NCBI GenBank assembly: GCA_046714175.1 | Contig: JBKKBI010000042.1 | Span: forward strand, 1 to 32,184 | Direction: 5' to 3' | From: UBA11373 sp046714175 | GTDB taxonomy: Bacteria; Actinomycetota; Acidimicrobiia; Spongiisociales; UBA11373 | Length of the DNA: 32,184 nucleotides | Shown here: in pieces, positions 1 through 7,349 of the stretch | How positions within the stretch are numbered: the first letter of the stretch is position 1 | Layout of the letters: each line of letters opens with the position of its first letter | Translations under genes and position numbers: made by a program | The notes under the pieces: generated by a model | Seen by the model: the letters and a program-made list of their open reading frames with translations, nothing else | What the model was told of the DNA's origin: nothing | The model's database searches: none

Positions 1-435
1 CCGATGCCGCTGGTCGCGGGCTGGCTTTCGGACCGGATGGGGCGCCGGCCGATCATCGTCGGGGCCTATGTCGGCGGCGCCACCGGCTTCATCGTGTTCA
101 TCGCCGCCGGCTCCAGCCTGCTCGGACTGTGGATCGGGATCGCGATCATGGGGCTGTTCTCGTTCGCCGAGAGCCCGCAGCTCCAGGCGCTGCTCGCCGA
201 CATCGTCCCGACCGGCGTCCGCGACGTCGCCTTCGCGCTGTACTTCACGCTCGCCTTCGGCGTCGGCTCGCTGTGGACCGCGGTCTACGGCCGGGTCGTC
301 GAGGTCGCGGGCGAGGCTGCGGGCTTGCCGATCGTCTTCTGGCTCATGGCCGGGACGTTCATCCTCGCGGCCCTGTCCGTCCTGCCTGTCCGGGCCGGGC
401 GACGGGGCGACGCAGCGGTCCCGAACCACGTCTAG
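1..435 (+). CDS. MFS transporter, C-terminal part (cut by window edge)
   Basis: The reading frame is open from base 1, so the N-terminal part lies outside the window; 144 residues remain. The fragment begins with the MFS loop motif GWLSDRMGRRP (G-x-x-x-D-R-x-G-R-R type). About four hydrophobic helices follow, ending in a short polar tail. A motif of this kind followed by only four helices fits the loop between helices 8 and 9, so this is probably the last third of a 12-helix secondary transporter in the cytoplasmic membrane. The substrate cannot be read from this part. The gene stops at TAG 433-435, about 60 bp before a tRNA gene on the same strand. The family call is firm; any finer assignment would be a guess. 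Confidence 0.8.
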   Translation, partial: PMPLVAGWLSDRMGRRPIIVGAYVGGATGFIVFIAAGSSLLGLWIGIAIMGLFSFAESPQLQALLADIVPTGVRDVAFALYFTLAFGVGSLWTAVYGRVVEVAGEAAGLPIVFWLMAGTFILAALSVLPVRAGRRGDAAVPNHV

Positions 436-457
436 AGGGGCGTGGGTTCGGGCCTGC

Positions 458-463
458 TATCAT
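458..463 (+). promoter_or_regulatory. -10-like box of the tRNA-Pro gene
   Basis: TATCAT lies 31 bp before the mature tRNA 5' end, which would leave a leader of about 25 nt to be removed by RNase P. No clear -35 hexamer is visible. Confidence 0.35.
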
Positions 464-494
464 CCTCGGGCCCTGTGCAACGGGCAATTTCGGT

Positions 495-571
495 CGGGGC
501 GTGGCGCAGTTTGGCAGCGCGCATCGTTCGGGACGATGAGGCCGCCGGTTCAAATCCGGCCGTCCCGACCA
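495..571 (+). tRNA. tRNA-Pro (anticodon CGG), CCA encoded
   Basis: A full cloverleaf can be drawn by hand. The acceptor stem pairs 495-501 (CGGGGCG) with 561-567 (CGTCCCG). The D stem GCGC/GCGC is at 504-507 and 517-520. The anticodon stem CATCG/CGATG encloses the loop TTCGGGA with anticodon CGG at 529-531. The variable loop is 5 nt, and the T stem GCCGG/CCGGC encloses TTCAAAT. The discriminator is A568 and CCA is encoded at 569-571. CGG reads the CCG codon, which suits a GC-rich genome. There is no long variable arm or 8-bp acceptor stem, so this is not tRNA-Sec despite the selA-selB genes nearby. Confidence 0.95.
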
Positions 572-596
572 GAGCCCCCGATCCGTCGGGGGCTCT
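571..596 (+). terminator. Hairpin terminator after tRNA-Pro
   Basis: A perfect 10-bp stem, AGAGCCCCCG / CGGGGGCTCT, with loop ATCCGT starts at the last base of the tRNA. No T-run follows, which is common in high-GC actinobacteria. It could also stop transcription arriving from the minus-strand receiver gene that ends at 599. Confidence 0.75.
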
Positions 597-598
597 CG

Positions 599-973
599 TC
601 ATGACCGAGAGGAAACGCTCTTCTCGATGGCCGCACGCAACTCGGCGGAACCGAACGGCTTGCGCACCGATCCGGAGGCCCCGGAGCGTCCCGCCAAAAA
701 CGAGTCGGCATCCCGGTCCAGTAGGAGGATGACCGGCGGCGCCGACCTGCCGGCGACCGAGGCCGCGTCGCGCACCGATCGGGTCACCGCCATCCCACCC
801 ATCGAACCCACCTGGAGGTCCACCAACACCACATCGACCGGGTTGGCGGCGACGCTCTCAGCCACAGTGCGGGGATCGGACACCACCGTCACCGCGTACC
901 GGCCGTCGGAGAGAACCGCACCGACATCGGCGATGACCCATGGTTCGTCGGCGACGAGAAGAACGGACAGCAC
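599..973 (-). CDS. Stand-alone response-regulator receiver domain protein
   Basis: This 124-residue protein consists of a single CheY-like receiver domain with no output domain. The acidic pair D9/E10 (VADEPW), the phospho-acceptor D52 (VVLVDLQ) and the switch lysine K105 (VRKPF) are present. The Thr/Ser normally found at the end of beta-4 is replaced by Leu (VILLLD). I chose GTG 973 because TACCCT lies 7 nt upstream and no ribosome-binding site exists, as in other leaderless genes here; upstream in-frame codons would add a tail unlike a receiver. It is divergent from the nfeD-like gene. No histidine kinase is nearby, so its partner is unknown. Confidence 0.75.
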   Translation of the reverse strand: MLSVLLVADEPWVIADVGAVLSDGRYAVTVVSDPRTVAESVAANPVDVVLVDLQVGSMGGMAVTRSVRDAASVAGRSAPPVILLLDRDADSFLAGRSGASGSVRKPFGSAELRAAIEKSVSSRS

Positions 974-980
974 GGGCGGG

Positions 981-986
981 AGGGTA
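981..986 (-). promoter_or_regulatory. -10 box, leaderless start of the receiver gene
   Basis: TACCCT on the minus strand lies 7 nt before GTG 973, placing the transcript start at or next to the start codon. Confidence 0.5.
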
Positions 987-1078
987 GTGAGGTGGTGAAA
1001 ACCTTCCGTACAGCCGTCAGCCAGAACGGACGACGGGGCAGCTTTCCCGTGGCCCGCGGGCAGTCTTTTCCACTCTCC

Positions 1079-1084
1079 TACCAT
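1079..1084 (+). promoter_or_regulatory. -10 box, leaderless start of nfeD-like gene
   Basis: TACCAT lies 6 nt before ATG 1091, and there is no Shine-Dalgarno in the preceding C-rich stretch. Confidence 0.5.
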
Positions 1085-1090
1085 CGCCCC

Positions 1091-2341
1091 ATGCTCCGTC
1101 TCGTGCTTGCTCTTGGCATGGCCATCGCGTTTCCGCTGGCTGCCGTGGCCCAAGACGCATCCGGTTCGGTAGACGTGGTCGTGGTGGGGGGGCCGGTCGA
1201 CCATCGCACGGTGGCGTTCGTCATCGACGCCATCACCGGTACGGACGCCGACTTGGTGATCCTGCAGTTGAACGTCGGCGCGGTGCTCGACGCTTCCATC
1301 GCGGATTTGATCGCACTCGTGCTGGATCCTCCGGTGCCGGTGGTGGCATGGATTGGGCCGGAACCGGCAACTGTCCAGGGAGCTGCGGTCCGGCTGTTCT
1401 CGGTGGCCGCGATTCGAGGGGCGGCACCGGGAGTGACCATCGGGCGGGCCTCGCCGCCGCTGGCAGGTGGTGCTCCCGCCAGTGATGGCCCTTCTCTCCC
1501 CGCGGGAGCAATCGACGACCTGATCGTGGTCACCGAACCCGACGGCGTCCTGGTGGATGTCGTGGCCCCCTCCATCGGGCAATTCGTGGTGGGCCTGCAT
1601 GGGCGGTCGGTGACGGTGGGCGGCGCTGTCGTGACTCTCGACACCGCGCACACCGAAGTCATCGACGGCGTGGATCGGGTCAGTCCGTCGGTCCCGGTGC
1701 GCTTCGTCTCGGAAGGCCTGATCGATCGAGTCCTCCACACCACGCTCCGCCCCGAGGCGGCGTTCTTCTTTCTTCTGGCCGGCCTCACCCTCGCGGTGTT
1801 CGAGTTCTATGCCGCCGGTCCCGGGCTGGCGGCGGCGGTAGGAGCGGGGTGCCTACTGCTCGCCGGATACGGCCTGGCGGTGATGCCGACCTGGTGGCCG
1901 GCGCCTCTCGCCGCCGTCCTCGGGGTGGCCCTCTATGTGAGCGACTTTCAGCACAACGATCTGCGCTGGCGATCGCTGCTGGGCACGGGACTGCTTCTCT
2001 TCGCCGGGTTGCGCCTCGTGGACGGGTCGCCGCACCTGGTGCCGGTGTGGTGGACTGTGGTGCTCATCGTGATGGGCACGGCCCTGTTCTTCTCATCTGC
2101 ACTCACCACTGTGGCCCGGGCGCGATTTTCCACCGCCACCATCGGACGGTCGCATCTCATCGGCCGGCAGGGTGTGGCCGTGGTGGCGGTACAACCCGAC
2201 GGCGAAGTCGAGGTGGATGGGGTGCGTTGGCAGGCCCGATCCACGCGCCGGTCCGGAATCGCCGCCGGCGACGCAGTGGTGGTATCGCGCATCGATGGGA
2301 TAGTGCTAGAGGTGGACCCCCCTCCCGAGCCCATGGGATAA
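1091..2341 (+). CDS. NfeD-family membrane protein with ClpP-like domain (probably protease-dead)
   Basis: The 416-residue protein starts with a signal peptide ending near AVAQ (residues 1-20). A ClpP-like domain of the long NfeD class (about 28-150) follows, with the family-like stretches ADLVILQLN and APGVTIG. A block of hydrophobic helices (about 220-336) is followed by a C-terminal OB-fold NfeD domain (about 355-412, GRQGVAVVAVQPDGEVEV). Long NfeD proteins are membrane-anchored serine proteases that usually sit beside stomatin/SPFH proteins. Here the serine of the usual ASAG motif aligns with Gly in ATVQGAAV, so proteolysis is unlikely. No SPFH gene is next to it. ATG 1091 is chosen over upstream ATG 992 because the signal peptide begins there. 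Confidence 0.8.
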   Translation: MLRLVLALGMAIAFPLAAVAQDASGSVDVVVVGGPVDHRTVAFVIDAITGTDADLVILQLNVGAVLDASIADLIALVLDPPVPVVAWIGPEPATVQGAAVRLFSVAAIRGAAPGVTIGRASPPLAGGAPASDGPSLPAGAIDDLIVVTEPDGVLVDVVAPSIGQFVVGLHGRSVTVGGAVVTLDTAHTEVIDGVDRVSPSVPVRFVSEGLIDRVLHTTLRPEAAFFFLLAGLTLAVFEFYAAGPGLAAAVGAGCLLLAGYGLAVMPTWWPAPLAAVLGVALYVSDFQHNDLRWRSLLGTGLLLFAGLRLVDGSPHLVPVWWTVVLIVMGTALFFSSALTTVARARFSTATIGRSHLIGRQGVAVVAVQPDGEVEVDGVRWQARSTRRSGIAAGDAVVVSRIDGIVLEVDPPPEPMG

Positions 2342-2344
2342 TTT

Positions 2345-2359
2345 CCCTGGTAACCAGGG
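2345..2359. promoter_or_regulatory. 15-bp palindrome between nfeD-like gene and whiB gene
   Basis: CCCTGGTAACCAGGG is a perfect inverted repeat (7-bp arms, 1-nt centre). It starts 3 nt after the nfeD-like stop and ends 49 nt before the whiB start. No T-run follows, so an operator for a dimeric regulator is at least as likely as a terminator. Confidence 0.45.
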
Positions 2360-2408
2360 GAGCGTGCTGTTAGCGTCCCGCGGCGCTGGCACCAAAGGGA
2401 GTAGGCAC

Positions 2409-2675
2409 GTGTTGGATGGCGTCGCCAATATCGATCGTTCGTGGCAGTTGAAGGGTTTGTGCCGGGGAAACCACTCCTATCTGTTCTTCCCCCCGAGCAC
2501 GTCGGAACGCAAAGAGGACCGAGAGAAGCGGGAACTCAAGGCCAAGGCGATCTGCGGAGTCTGCAGCGTCAAGGATGAGTGCCTGGAGTTCGCCCTGGAG
2601 ATTCGTGAGCCGTACGGGATCTGGGGTGGGCTCACCGAGATGGAGCGTCGTCAGGTAGCGAGTCGCCGCAGCTAG
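2409..2675 (+). CDS. whiB: WhiB-family [4Fe-4S] transcription factor
   Basis: The 88-residue protein has the four cluster cysteines C18, C49, C52 and C58 (CxxC then C-x5-C), the turn motif GIWGG at 70-74 and a basic tail RRQVASRRS. This is the complete WhiB signature, a family essentially confined to Actinobacteria and their phages. WhiB proteins bind a [4Fe-4S] cluster and usually act with the primary sigma factor on development, division or redox genes. GTG 2409 is chosen because AAAGGGAG lies about 8 nt upstream; the upstream GTG 2364 has a purine-rich run directly against it and adds a non-conserved tail. Which WhiB subgroup it belongs to cannot be decided by eye. Confidence 0.92.
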   Translation: MLDGVANIDRSWQLKGLCRGNHSYLFFPPSTSERKEDREKRELKAKAICGVCSVKDECLEFALEIREPYGIWGGLTEMERRQVASRRS

Positions 2676-2702
2676 GTCCGATGACCCGACCGGGGCGAGT
2701 GT

Positions 2703-4511
2703 TCAGCCGTCTGTGATCGAGGAGTTCTGTTCGGCGCGCCCCTTGATCGATCGGGTGTCGCCGCGACGCCGGGTGATGCCGCGAGCATCCATCCACTCCA
2801 GTAGTGGCACGGCATGGCGCCGGGTGATCCCGAGGGCGTCGCGAAACCCCGCTACCGAGAACCCGTCCTCCAGGCGCTCGGTCGCCGCCACGATGGCGTC
2901 CATGGTCTCCGCCAGGTAGACGAGGTCGTCGCCCACTGCGACCAGCACCCCATCCCGGATCAGGGCATGCATCACCTCCGTTTCTAAACCCAGCTCACCG
3001 CGACGGGGGGCGGAGAACCCGGCCGCCGTCAGGGTGCTGCGGGCCAGCTCCCACGCCTGAAGTCCGACGCCCTCGATGCGGGGAGTGAAGTCGAGTCGCC
3101 GCACGGTCGGGCCCTCGGAGGTGAGTTGCTCCGATGCCGCCACGACCGCCTCCAGCACCACCATGGGTACCCGCAAGGCACTGGCGAGCGCCGGTGCCGG
3201 CATCCCTGACCGCAACGGGTTGTCGGCGTGGAACGCCCGCAGCACCAGCGCGGCCCCCGCCTCGAGCCGGGAGGCGACGACCGCGGAGACCACCAGGTCA
3301 CCGGCGACCATCGCCGGTTTCGCCAGCCCCCCGTCGCTGTCGGCGGCGAGGTCGCCGGCAGCCGCAATGCCCCGGATGGCGAGCAGGGCATCGGCGCGGT
3401 CGTTCGGCGTTGACGCCCGGCGCAACTGCTCCACGCCGAGGGCGTGACGGCGCCCAGCCGCCGGGTGCGGGTCGAGAATGATGCCGCCCGCGACCACGGC
3501 GCGGCGTCCCACCTCGCGCAGGATGATGCGGTCGCCGGCTGCGGCCACCACCGGCTCCTCGAGGGTGATGACAGCGGCGCCGATTCCAGTCAGTTGCTCG
3601 CCGTCGCGGAGACTGAGGCGCGCCGGGTGAGAGCCACTGCCGATGTGGGCGTGGAACGAGCCCCGCGCGGTCAAGGGGTGCTCCTGGGAGCGCACGGTTC
3701 GGAGGTCGGCCAGGAATCTGGTGGTGGTACTCCACTGGCCCGGTGCGCCGAGCATCGCGCCTCTCGTCACTGTGGTGCGTTCGATCCCACTCAGGTTGAC
3801 TGCGGCGCGGTTCCCTGGGGCGATCTCGTTCACCGCTCGCTCATGCGTCTGCAATCCCCGCACCCGGACCGCGGCACCGGTGGGGAAGACCTCCAAGGTG
3901 TCGCCCACCCGGATGGAACCGCCTGTGAGGGTGCCGGTGACAACGGTTCCCGAACCGGTGATCGTGAAAGACCGATCCACCCAGAGCCGGGGGCGCTCCC
4001 CGTCGGGCGCCGGGCGGAGCAGAGCTCCCAGCGATTGGCGCAGCCGCTCCAGCCCCGTTCCGTTCGGGGCCGCCACCGGCACGACCTCTGCTCCCGCAAG
4101 ACTCGTCCCCTCGAGACGATCGGCCACCTCCAGCGCGGCGAGCTCCACCGCGTCCGAGGCGACCAGGTCGACACGGGTGAGGGCGACCACCCCGCGGCTG
4201 ACGCCCATGAGGTCGAGGACGGCCAGGTGCTCCTCGGACTGGGGCATCCATCCCTCGTCGGCGGCGACGACGAACAAGGCGGCGTCGATGCCCTCGATGC
4301 CGGCGAGCATGTTCTTCATGAACCGCTCGTGACCGGGAACATCGACGAAGCCAACCTCCATGCCGGCCAGGGTCGTCCATGCAAAGCCGAGGTCGATGGT
4401 CATGCCCCGGCGCTGCTCCTCCTCCCAGCGATCGGGATCGCGTCCCGTCAGTGCGCGCACCAGAGTCGACTTGCCGTGGTCGACATGGCCTGCGGTGGCG
4501 ATCACCGGCAT
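2703..4511 (-). CDS. selB: Selenocysteine-specific elongation factor SelB
   Basis: SelB is the GTPase that carries Sec-tRNA(Sec) to ribosomes paused at a UGA followed by a SECIS hairpin. The 602 residues show the G1 motif GHVDHGKST (8-16), the switch I region RGMTIDLGFA (35-44), DVPGH (57-61) and the SelB-type G4 TRVD (112-115). EF-Tu-like beta domains follow, then C-terminal winged helices ending in FRDALGITRRHAVPLLEW, the typical RNA-binding wing of SelB. Length is normal. The start ATG 4511 overlaps the end of selA by 10 nt, so the two genes are translationally coupled. The gene converges on whiB. The call is essentially certain, and it implies that the organism makes selenoproteins. Confidence 0.97.
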   Translation of the reverse strand: MPVIATAGHVDHGKSTLVRALTGRDPDRWEEEQRRGMTIDLGFAWTTLAGMEVGFVDVPGHERFMKNMLAGIEGIDAALFVVAADEGWMPQSEEHLAVLDLMGVSRGVVALTRVDLVASDAVELAALEVADRLEGTSLAGAEVVPVAAPNGTGLERLRQSLGALLRPAPDGERPRLWVDRSFTITGSGTVVTGTLTGGSIRVGDTLEVFPTGAAVRVRGLQTHERAVNEIAPGNRAAVNLSGIERTTVTRGAMLGAPGQWSTTTRFLADLRTVRSQEHPLTARGSFHAHIGSGSHPARLSLRDGEQLTGIGAAVITLEEPVVAAAGDRIILREVGRRAVVAGGIILDPHPAAGRRHALGVEQLRRASTPNDRADALLAIRGIAAAGDLAADSDGGLAKPAMVAGDLVVSAVVASRLEAGAALVLRAFHADNPLRSGMPAPALASALRVPMVVLEAVVAASEQLTSEGPTVRRLDFTPRIEGVGLQAWELARSTLTAAGFSAPRRGELGLETEVMHALIRDGVLVAVGDDLVYLAETMDAIVAATERLEDGFSVAGFRDALGITRRHAVPLLEWMDARGITRRRGDTRSIKGRAEQNSSITDG

Positions 4512-5818
4512 ACGCGGGCGATGGCCTCTGCCAAGGTCAGGTCGTCGGACGGGGCCACGGCGCGCAAGTCGATCACCAGGCGGTCGCGGTCAAGCCGGGC
4601 CACGACCGGCGGGGATCCGGCAAGGAGGCCCTGGCGGGCGTCGTCACCGCCGGGAACTGTGATCACGGGCCCGGGGATGCCCCGCCCCGGTGCCGAGCCC
4701 GCTCCGGGCAGGGAGACCCCGGCGGTTACCGTCCCGGCGCCGGCGGCGGTTACCACCGCGCGACAGCGGTCGCCCAACTCCGAATCGGTGAGTGTCGCCA
4801 TCCGCCAGAACGGGATCTCGGCGCCGCGTCCCGAGGCATAGAGGGCAAGGGTCGCCTCGAGCGCGGCCAGCGCGGCCCCGCCGATTCGTACCGCCCGGGC
4901 CACCGGATGGGCGGCGAGGAGGTCGATGAGATCGGAACGCCCGGCGATGATCCCCGCTTGCGGTCCGCCGAGCAGTTTGTCCCCGGAGCACAGAACCAGT
5001 CCGGCGCCCGCTTCGACCACCTGGCGCATCCCAGGCTCGCCTGCCAGCCATGACGGCGGGGGGCCTTCGATCCAGGGCACCCGCTCGTCGATCAACCCGC
5101 TGCCCGGGTCGGCGATTAAGCCCACACCAGCCTGGTCGGCGAGCTGGGCCAGTTCGGGGTAGTCCACTTCCGCGGTGAATCCCTCGACCCGGTAGTTCGA
5201 GGGGTGCACCTTGAGAATCGCTCCGGTGGCGGCGGTGAGCGCCTGGCGATAGTCGGCCAGCCTGGTGCGATTGGTGGTGCCGATCTCGACACTGCGGGCT
5301 CCGGCGGCGGCGACTATCTCGGGGAGGCGGAATGAACCACCGATCTCGATCAGCTCACCGCGGGAGACGACCACATCCTTTCCCCCGGCGAGTGCCGCCA
5401 CCGCCAGCAGCAGTGCCCCGGCGTTGTTATTGACCACCAGGGCGGACTCGCAACCGGTGAGTGCCGTGATCAGCGCGAGGGCATACGCACCGCGGCCGCC
5501 ACGACCTCCGTCTTCCAAATCCATCTCGAGCGGTGTGTAGTCGCGGCTCGCCGCACTCGCCGCCTGCGCCGCCTCCGGGTGAAGGGGAGCGCGTCCCAAA
5601 TTGGTGTGCAGGAGCACCCCGGTGGCGTTGATAACCCGCTCCCGGCGCCGGGCCAGTTGCGCGACTCGGTCCCGGGCGCGCTGCTCCGGGTCGCCGGTCC
5701 CATCGGTGCGCCAGTCCGCCACGGCACGACGGGCCACCTCCACTAGAAGGGGGCGGGGAAGCGTCCCGTCGTCGATCGCGGTCGCGATGACGTCGATCGA
5801 CGGCGGATACGAGGGCAT
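4502..5818 (-). CDS. selA: L-seryl-tRNA(Sec) selenium transferase SelA
   Basis: SelA is a PLP enzyme that converts Ser-tRNA(Sec) to Sec-tRNA(Sec) using selenophosphate. The 438 residues include NATGVLLHTNLGRAPL near residue 65, VVNNNAGALLL, and the PLP lysine K281 within SGDKLLGGPQAG. All are SelA signatures and the length is normal. ATG 5818 is chosen over GTG 5824 because the -10 box TAGGCT ends at 5825; GTG 5824 would lie ahead of the transcript start. It is the first gene of the selA-selB operon. Neither selD nor selC is in the window, so selenophosphate supply and the tRNA must be encoded elsewhere. Confidence 0.97.
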   Translation of the reverse strand: MPSYPPSIDVIATAIDDGTLPRPLLVEVARRAVADWRTDGTGDPEQRARDRVAQLARRRERVINATGVLLHTNLGRAPLHPEAAQAASAASRDYTPLEMDLEDGGRGGRGAYALALITALTGCESALVVNNNAGALLLAVAALAGGKDVVVSRGELIEIGGSFRLPEIVAAAGARSVEIGTTNRTRLADYRQALTAATGAILKVHPSNYRVEGFTAEVDYPELAQLADQAGVGLIADPGSGLIDERVPWIEGPPPSWLAGEPGMRQVVEAGAGLVLCSGDKLLGGPQAGIIAGRSDLIDLLAAHPVARAVRIGGAALAALEATLALYASGRGAEIPFWRMATLTDSELGDRCRAVVTAAGAGTVTAGVSLPGAGSAPGRGIPGPVITVPGGDDARQGLLAGSPPVVARLDRDRLVIDLRAVAPSDDLTLAEAIARVCR

Positions 5819-5824
5819 GGGCAC

Positions 5825-5830
5825 AGCCTA
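5825..5830 (-). promoter_or_regulatory. -10 box of selA-selB
   Basis: TAGGCT on the minus strand is 6 nt before ATG 5818. It lies only 10 bp from the -10 box of the divergent NUDIX gene. Confidence 0.5.
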
Positions 5831-5840
5831 CCGGCGGCCC

Positions 5841-5846
5841 TATATT
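5841..5846 (+). promoter_or_regulatory. -10 box of NUDIX-MBL-M23 operon
   Basis: TATATT lies 7 nt before GTG 5854, the best -10 match in the window. No ribosome-binding site is present, so the mRNA is probably leaderless. Confidence 0.55.
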
Positions 5847-5853
5847 CGTCTTC

Positions 5854-6582
5854 GTGGCCTTCTCCCGCAACGTGGACGTCGTTCCCCGGCCCGCGTCCAC
5901 GGTGATCGCACTGCGGCGCCGCGGTGTTCCCTTCGAGGTGCTGATGGTGCGACGAGCACGCGAGGCCAGCTTCATGGGTGGGGCCAGAGTGTTTCCCGGC
6001 GGTGCGGTCGATGCCGCCGACTCGACTCCCGGCTTGGAACGATTGATGCGCTGGTCGGGGGATCCCTCCGAACTTCCGTGGCGGGCCGCGGCCTTGCGAG
6101 AGTTGGCCGAGGAAGCCGGCATCCTCGTGATGGTTTCGGGAGCGACTCCCGCCCCGTCGAGTCCATTCGCGGTGTACGACCATCTGCGCGCCACCAATGC
6201 GGTATTTGATGCCGACGCGCTCGAGTACTTGAGCAACTGGGTCACGCCGCGCGGCCTCCCGCAGAGATTCGATGCCCGGTTCTATGTGGTGGAGGTTCCG
6301 GCAGGCGTGTCGGCCCGCTCCGATCGCAGTGAGGTTTATGACCCGGTGTGGGTGGCACCGTCCGAGGCCGTTGCCGCCGCCGATCGCGGCGATTGGCAGG
6401 TGGAGATGCCGACCCGGTTCCATCTCGAGTTGCTCAACTCCGCCCCCGACCTCGATGCCGCTCTCGCCGCGGCACGGGCGGCGATCCCGGTACCGATCGA
6501 ACCGCGACTGCTGCGCGATCCGGATGGGGCTTGGCGGGTGCTTCTTCCCGACGACCCCGGGTTCGAATGGGCCGGGCTGTGA
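5854..6582 (+). CDS. NUDIX hydrolase, NUDT19-like (split Nudix box)
   Basis: The 242-residue protein has the N-terminal strand pattern of a NUDIX fold and a Nudix box interrupted by an insertion: FPGGAVDAADS, then about 20 residues, then ALRELAEEAGI. The RExxEExG metal-binding core is complete. The insertion resembles the NUDT19-type subgroup, whose characterised members hydrolyse CoA derivatives; that substrate is only an inference here. Its stop codon overlaps the start of the next gene, a metallo-beta-lactamase-fold hydrolase, so the two are co-translated. The GTG start is set by the -10 box 7 nt upstream. Confidence 0.85.
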   Translation: MAFSRNVDVVPRPASTVIALRRRGVPFEVLMVRRAREASFMGGARVFPGGAVDAADSTPGLERLMRWSGDPSELPWRAAALRELAEEAGILVMVSGATPAPSSPFAVYDHLRATNAVFDADALEYLSNWVTPRGLPQRFDARFYVVEVPAGVSARSDRSEVYDPVWVAPSEAVAAADRGDWQVEMPTRFHLELLNSAPDLDAALAAARAAIPVPIEPRLLRDPDGAWRVLLPDDPGFEWAGL

Positions 6583-7349
6583 GGGTCGAGCTGGTGCTTG
6601 CCCCCAACCCGGGTCCGATGACCGGGCCTGGGACCAACAGCTGGGTGGTGGTGGCCGCGGGTGAGTCGGTCGTCGTCGACCCGGGTCCCGACATTGCGGC
6701 CCATCTCGAGGCCATCGAGGAAAGGGTGTCCGGGACCAGCCCGATGGCGGTGCTGGTGACTCATGGGCATCCCGACCACGCCCCCGGGGCGGCCGCCCTG
6801 GCGCTACGGCTCGGCGTGCCGACTGTGGGACCTGTGTCGCCCGCCTTCAGACCGGACCGCCCGATTGCCGATGGAGAGGGGGTCGGGTTCGGCGGGATGC
6901 GACTGGTGGCCGTGGCCACCCCGGGACACACCCCCGACTCGACCTGTTATCGCGCAGGAGGCGCAATGTTCACTGGGGACCACATCATGGGCGGCTCGAC
7001 GGTGATCGTCGAGGACATGACGCGCTATCTGGAGTCGCTGCGCCGTGTGGCGGGCACCGGGCTCGAAGTCATCTACCCCGGGCACGGACCGATGATCTCC
7101 GACCCAGACCGGGTGATCGCCGAGTATCTCGAGCACCGGTTGCAGCGAGAGTCGCAGATCCTCGCCGCGGTGCACGCGGGGGCCGCCACCGTCGGCGAGG
7201 TCGTCGCGGTGGTCTATGCCGATGTGGATCCGGGGTTGCACCCTGCCGCAGCCATTTCGGTCGATGCCCATCTGCGCAAGCTCGTTGCCGATGGCCGGGT
7301 GCAATACCAGGGCGGCGGTTGGTCGGGCGAGGTCACGGCCGCGCGATGA
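6579..7349 (+). CDS. Metallo-beta-lactamase-fold hydrolase, LACTB2-like
   Basis: The 256-residue protein carries the full dinuclear metal site: THGHPDH with H62, H64, D66 and H67, TPGHTPDS, FTGDH and YPGHGP. The beginning NPGPMTGPGTNSWVV matches the LACTB2/glyoxalase-II-like subgroup, and the C-terminal 70 residues look like its winged-helix extension. LACTB2 relatives act on thioesters or as endoribonucleases, so the substrate is open. GTG 6579 gives a GTGA 4-nt overlap with the NUDIX stop; ATG 6567 is an in-frame alternative with four more residues. The gene overlaps the next by ATGA, so NUDIX, this gene and the first M23 gene form one operon. Confidence 0.85.
   Translation: MRVELVLAPNPGPMTGPGTNSWVVVAAGESVVVDPGPDIAAHLEAIEERVSGTSPMAVLVTHGHPDHAPGAAALALRLGVPTVGPVSPAFRPDRPIADGEGVGFGGMRLVAVATPGHTPDSTCYRAGGAMFTGDHIMGGSTVIVEDMTRYLESLRRVAGTGLEVIYPGHGPMISDPDRVIAEYLEHRLQRESQILAAVHAGAATVGEVVAVVYADVDPGLHPAAAISVDAHLRKLVADGRVQYQGGGWSGEVTAAR

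Noticed and set aside
495..571. The tRNA as a possible tRNA-Sec linked to selA-selB
   Set aside because: It has a 7-bp acceptor stem, a 5-nt variable loop and anticodon CGG; tRNA-Sec needs anticodon TCA, an 8-bp acceptor stem and a long variable arm.
599..1738. A 379-residue minus-strand frame that includes the receiver protein and continues under the nfeD-like gene
   Set aside because: Only the last 124 residues look like a real protein; the rest is antisense to nfeD and low in sense character. The start was moved to GTG 973.
3444..4841. A 465-codon open frame on the plus strand opposite selB and the end of selA
   Set aside because: It is antisense to two certain genes, its translation has no family motifs and is rich in Gly/Arg/His/Asp as expected from shadow frames in GC-rich DNA, and it crosses a gene border.
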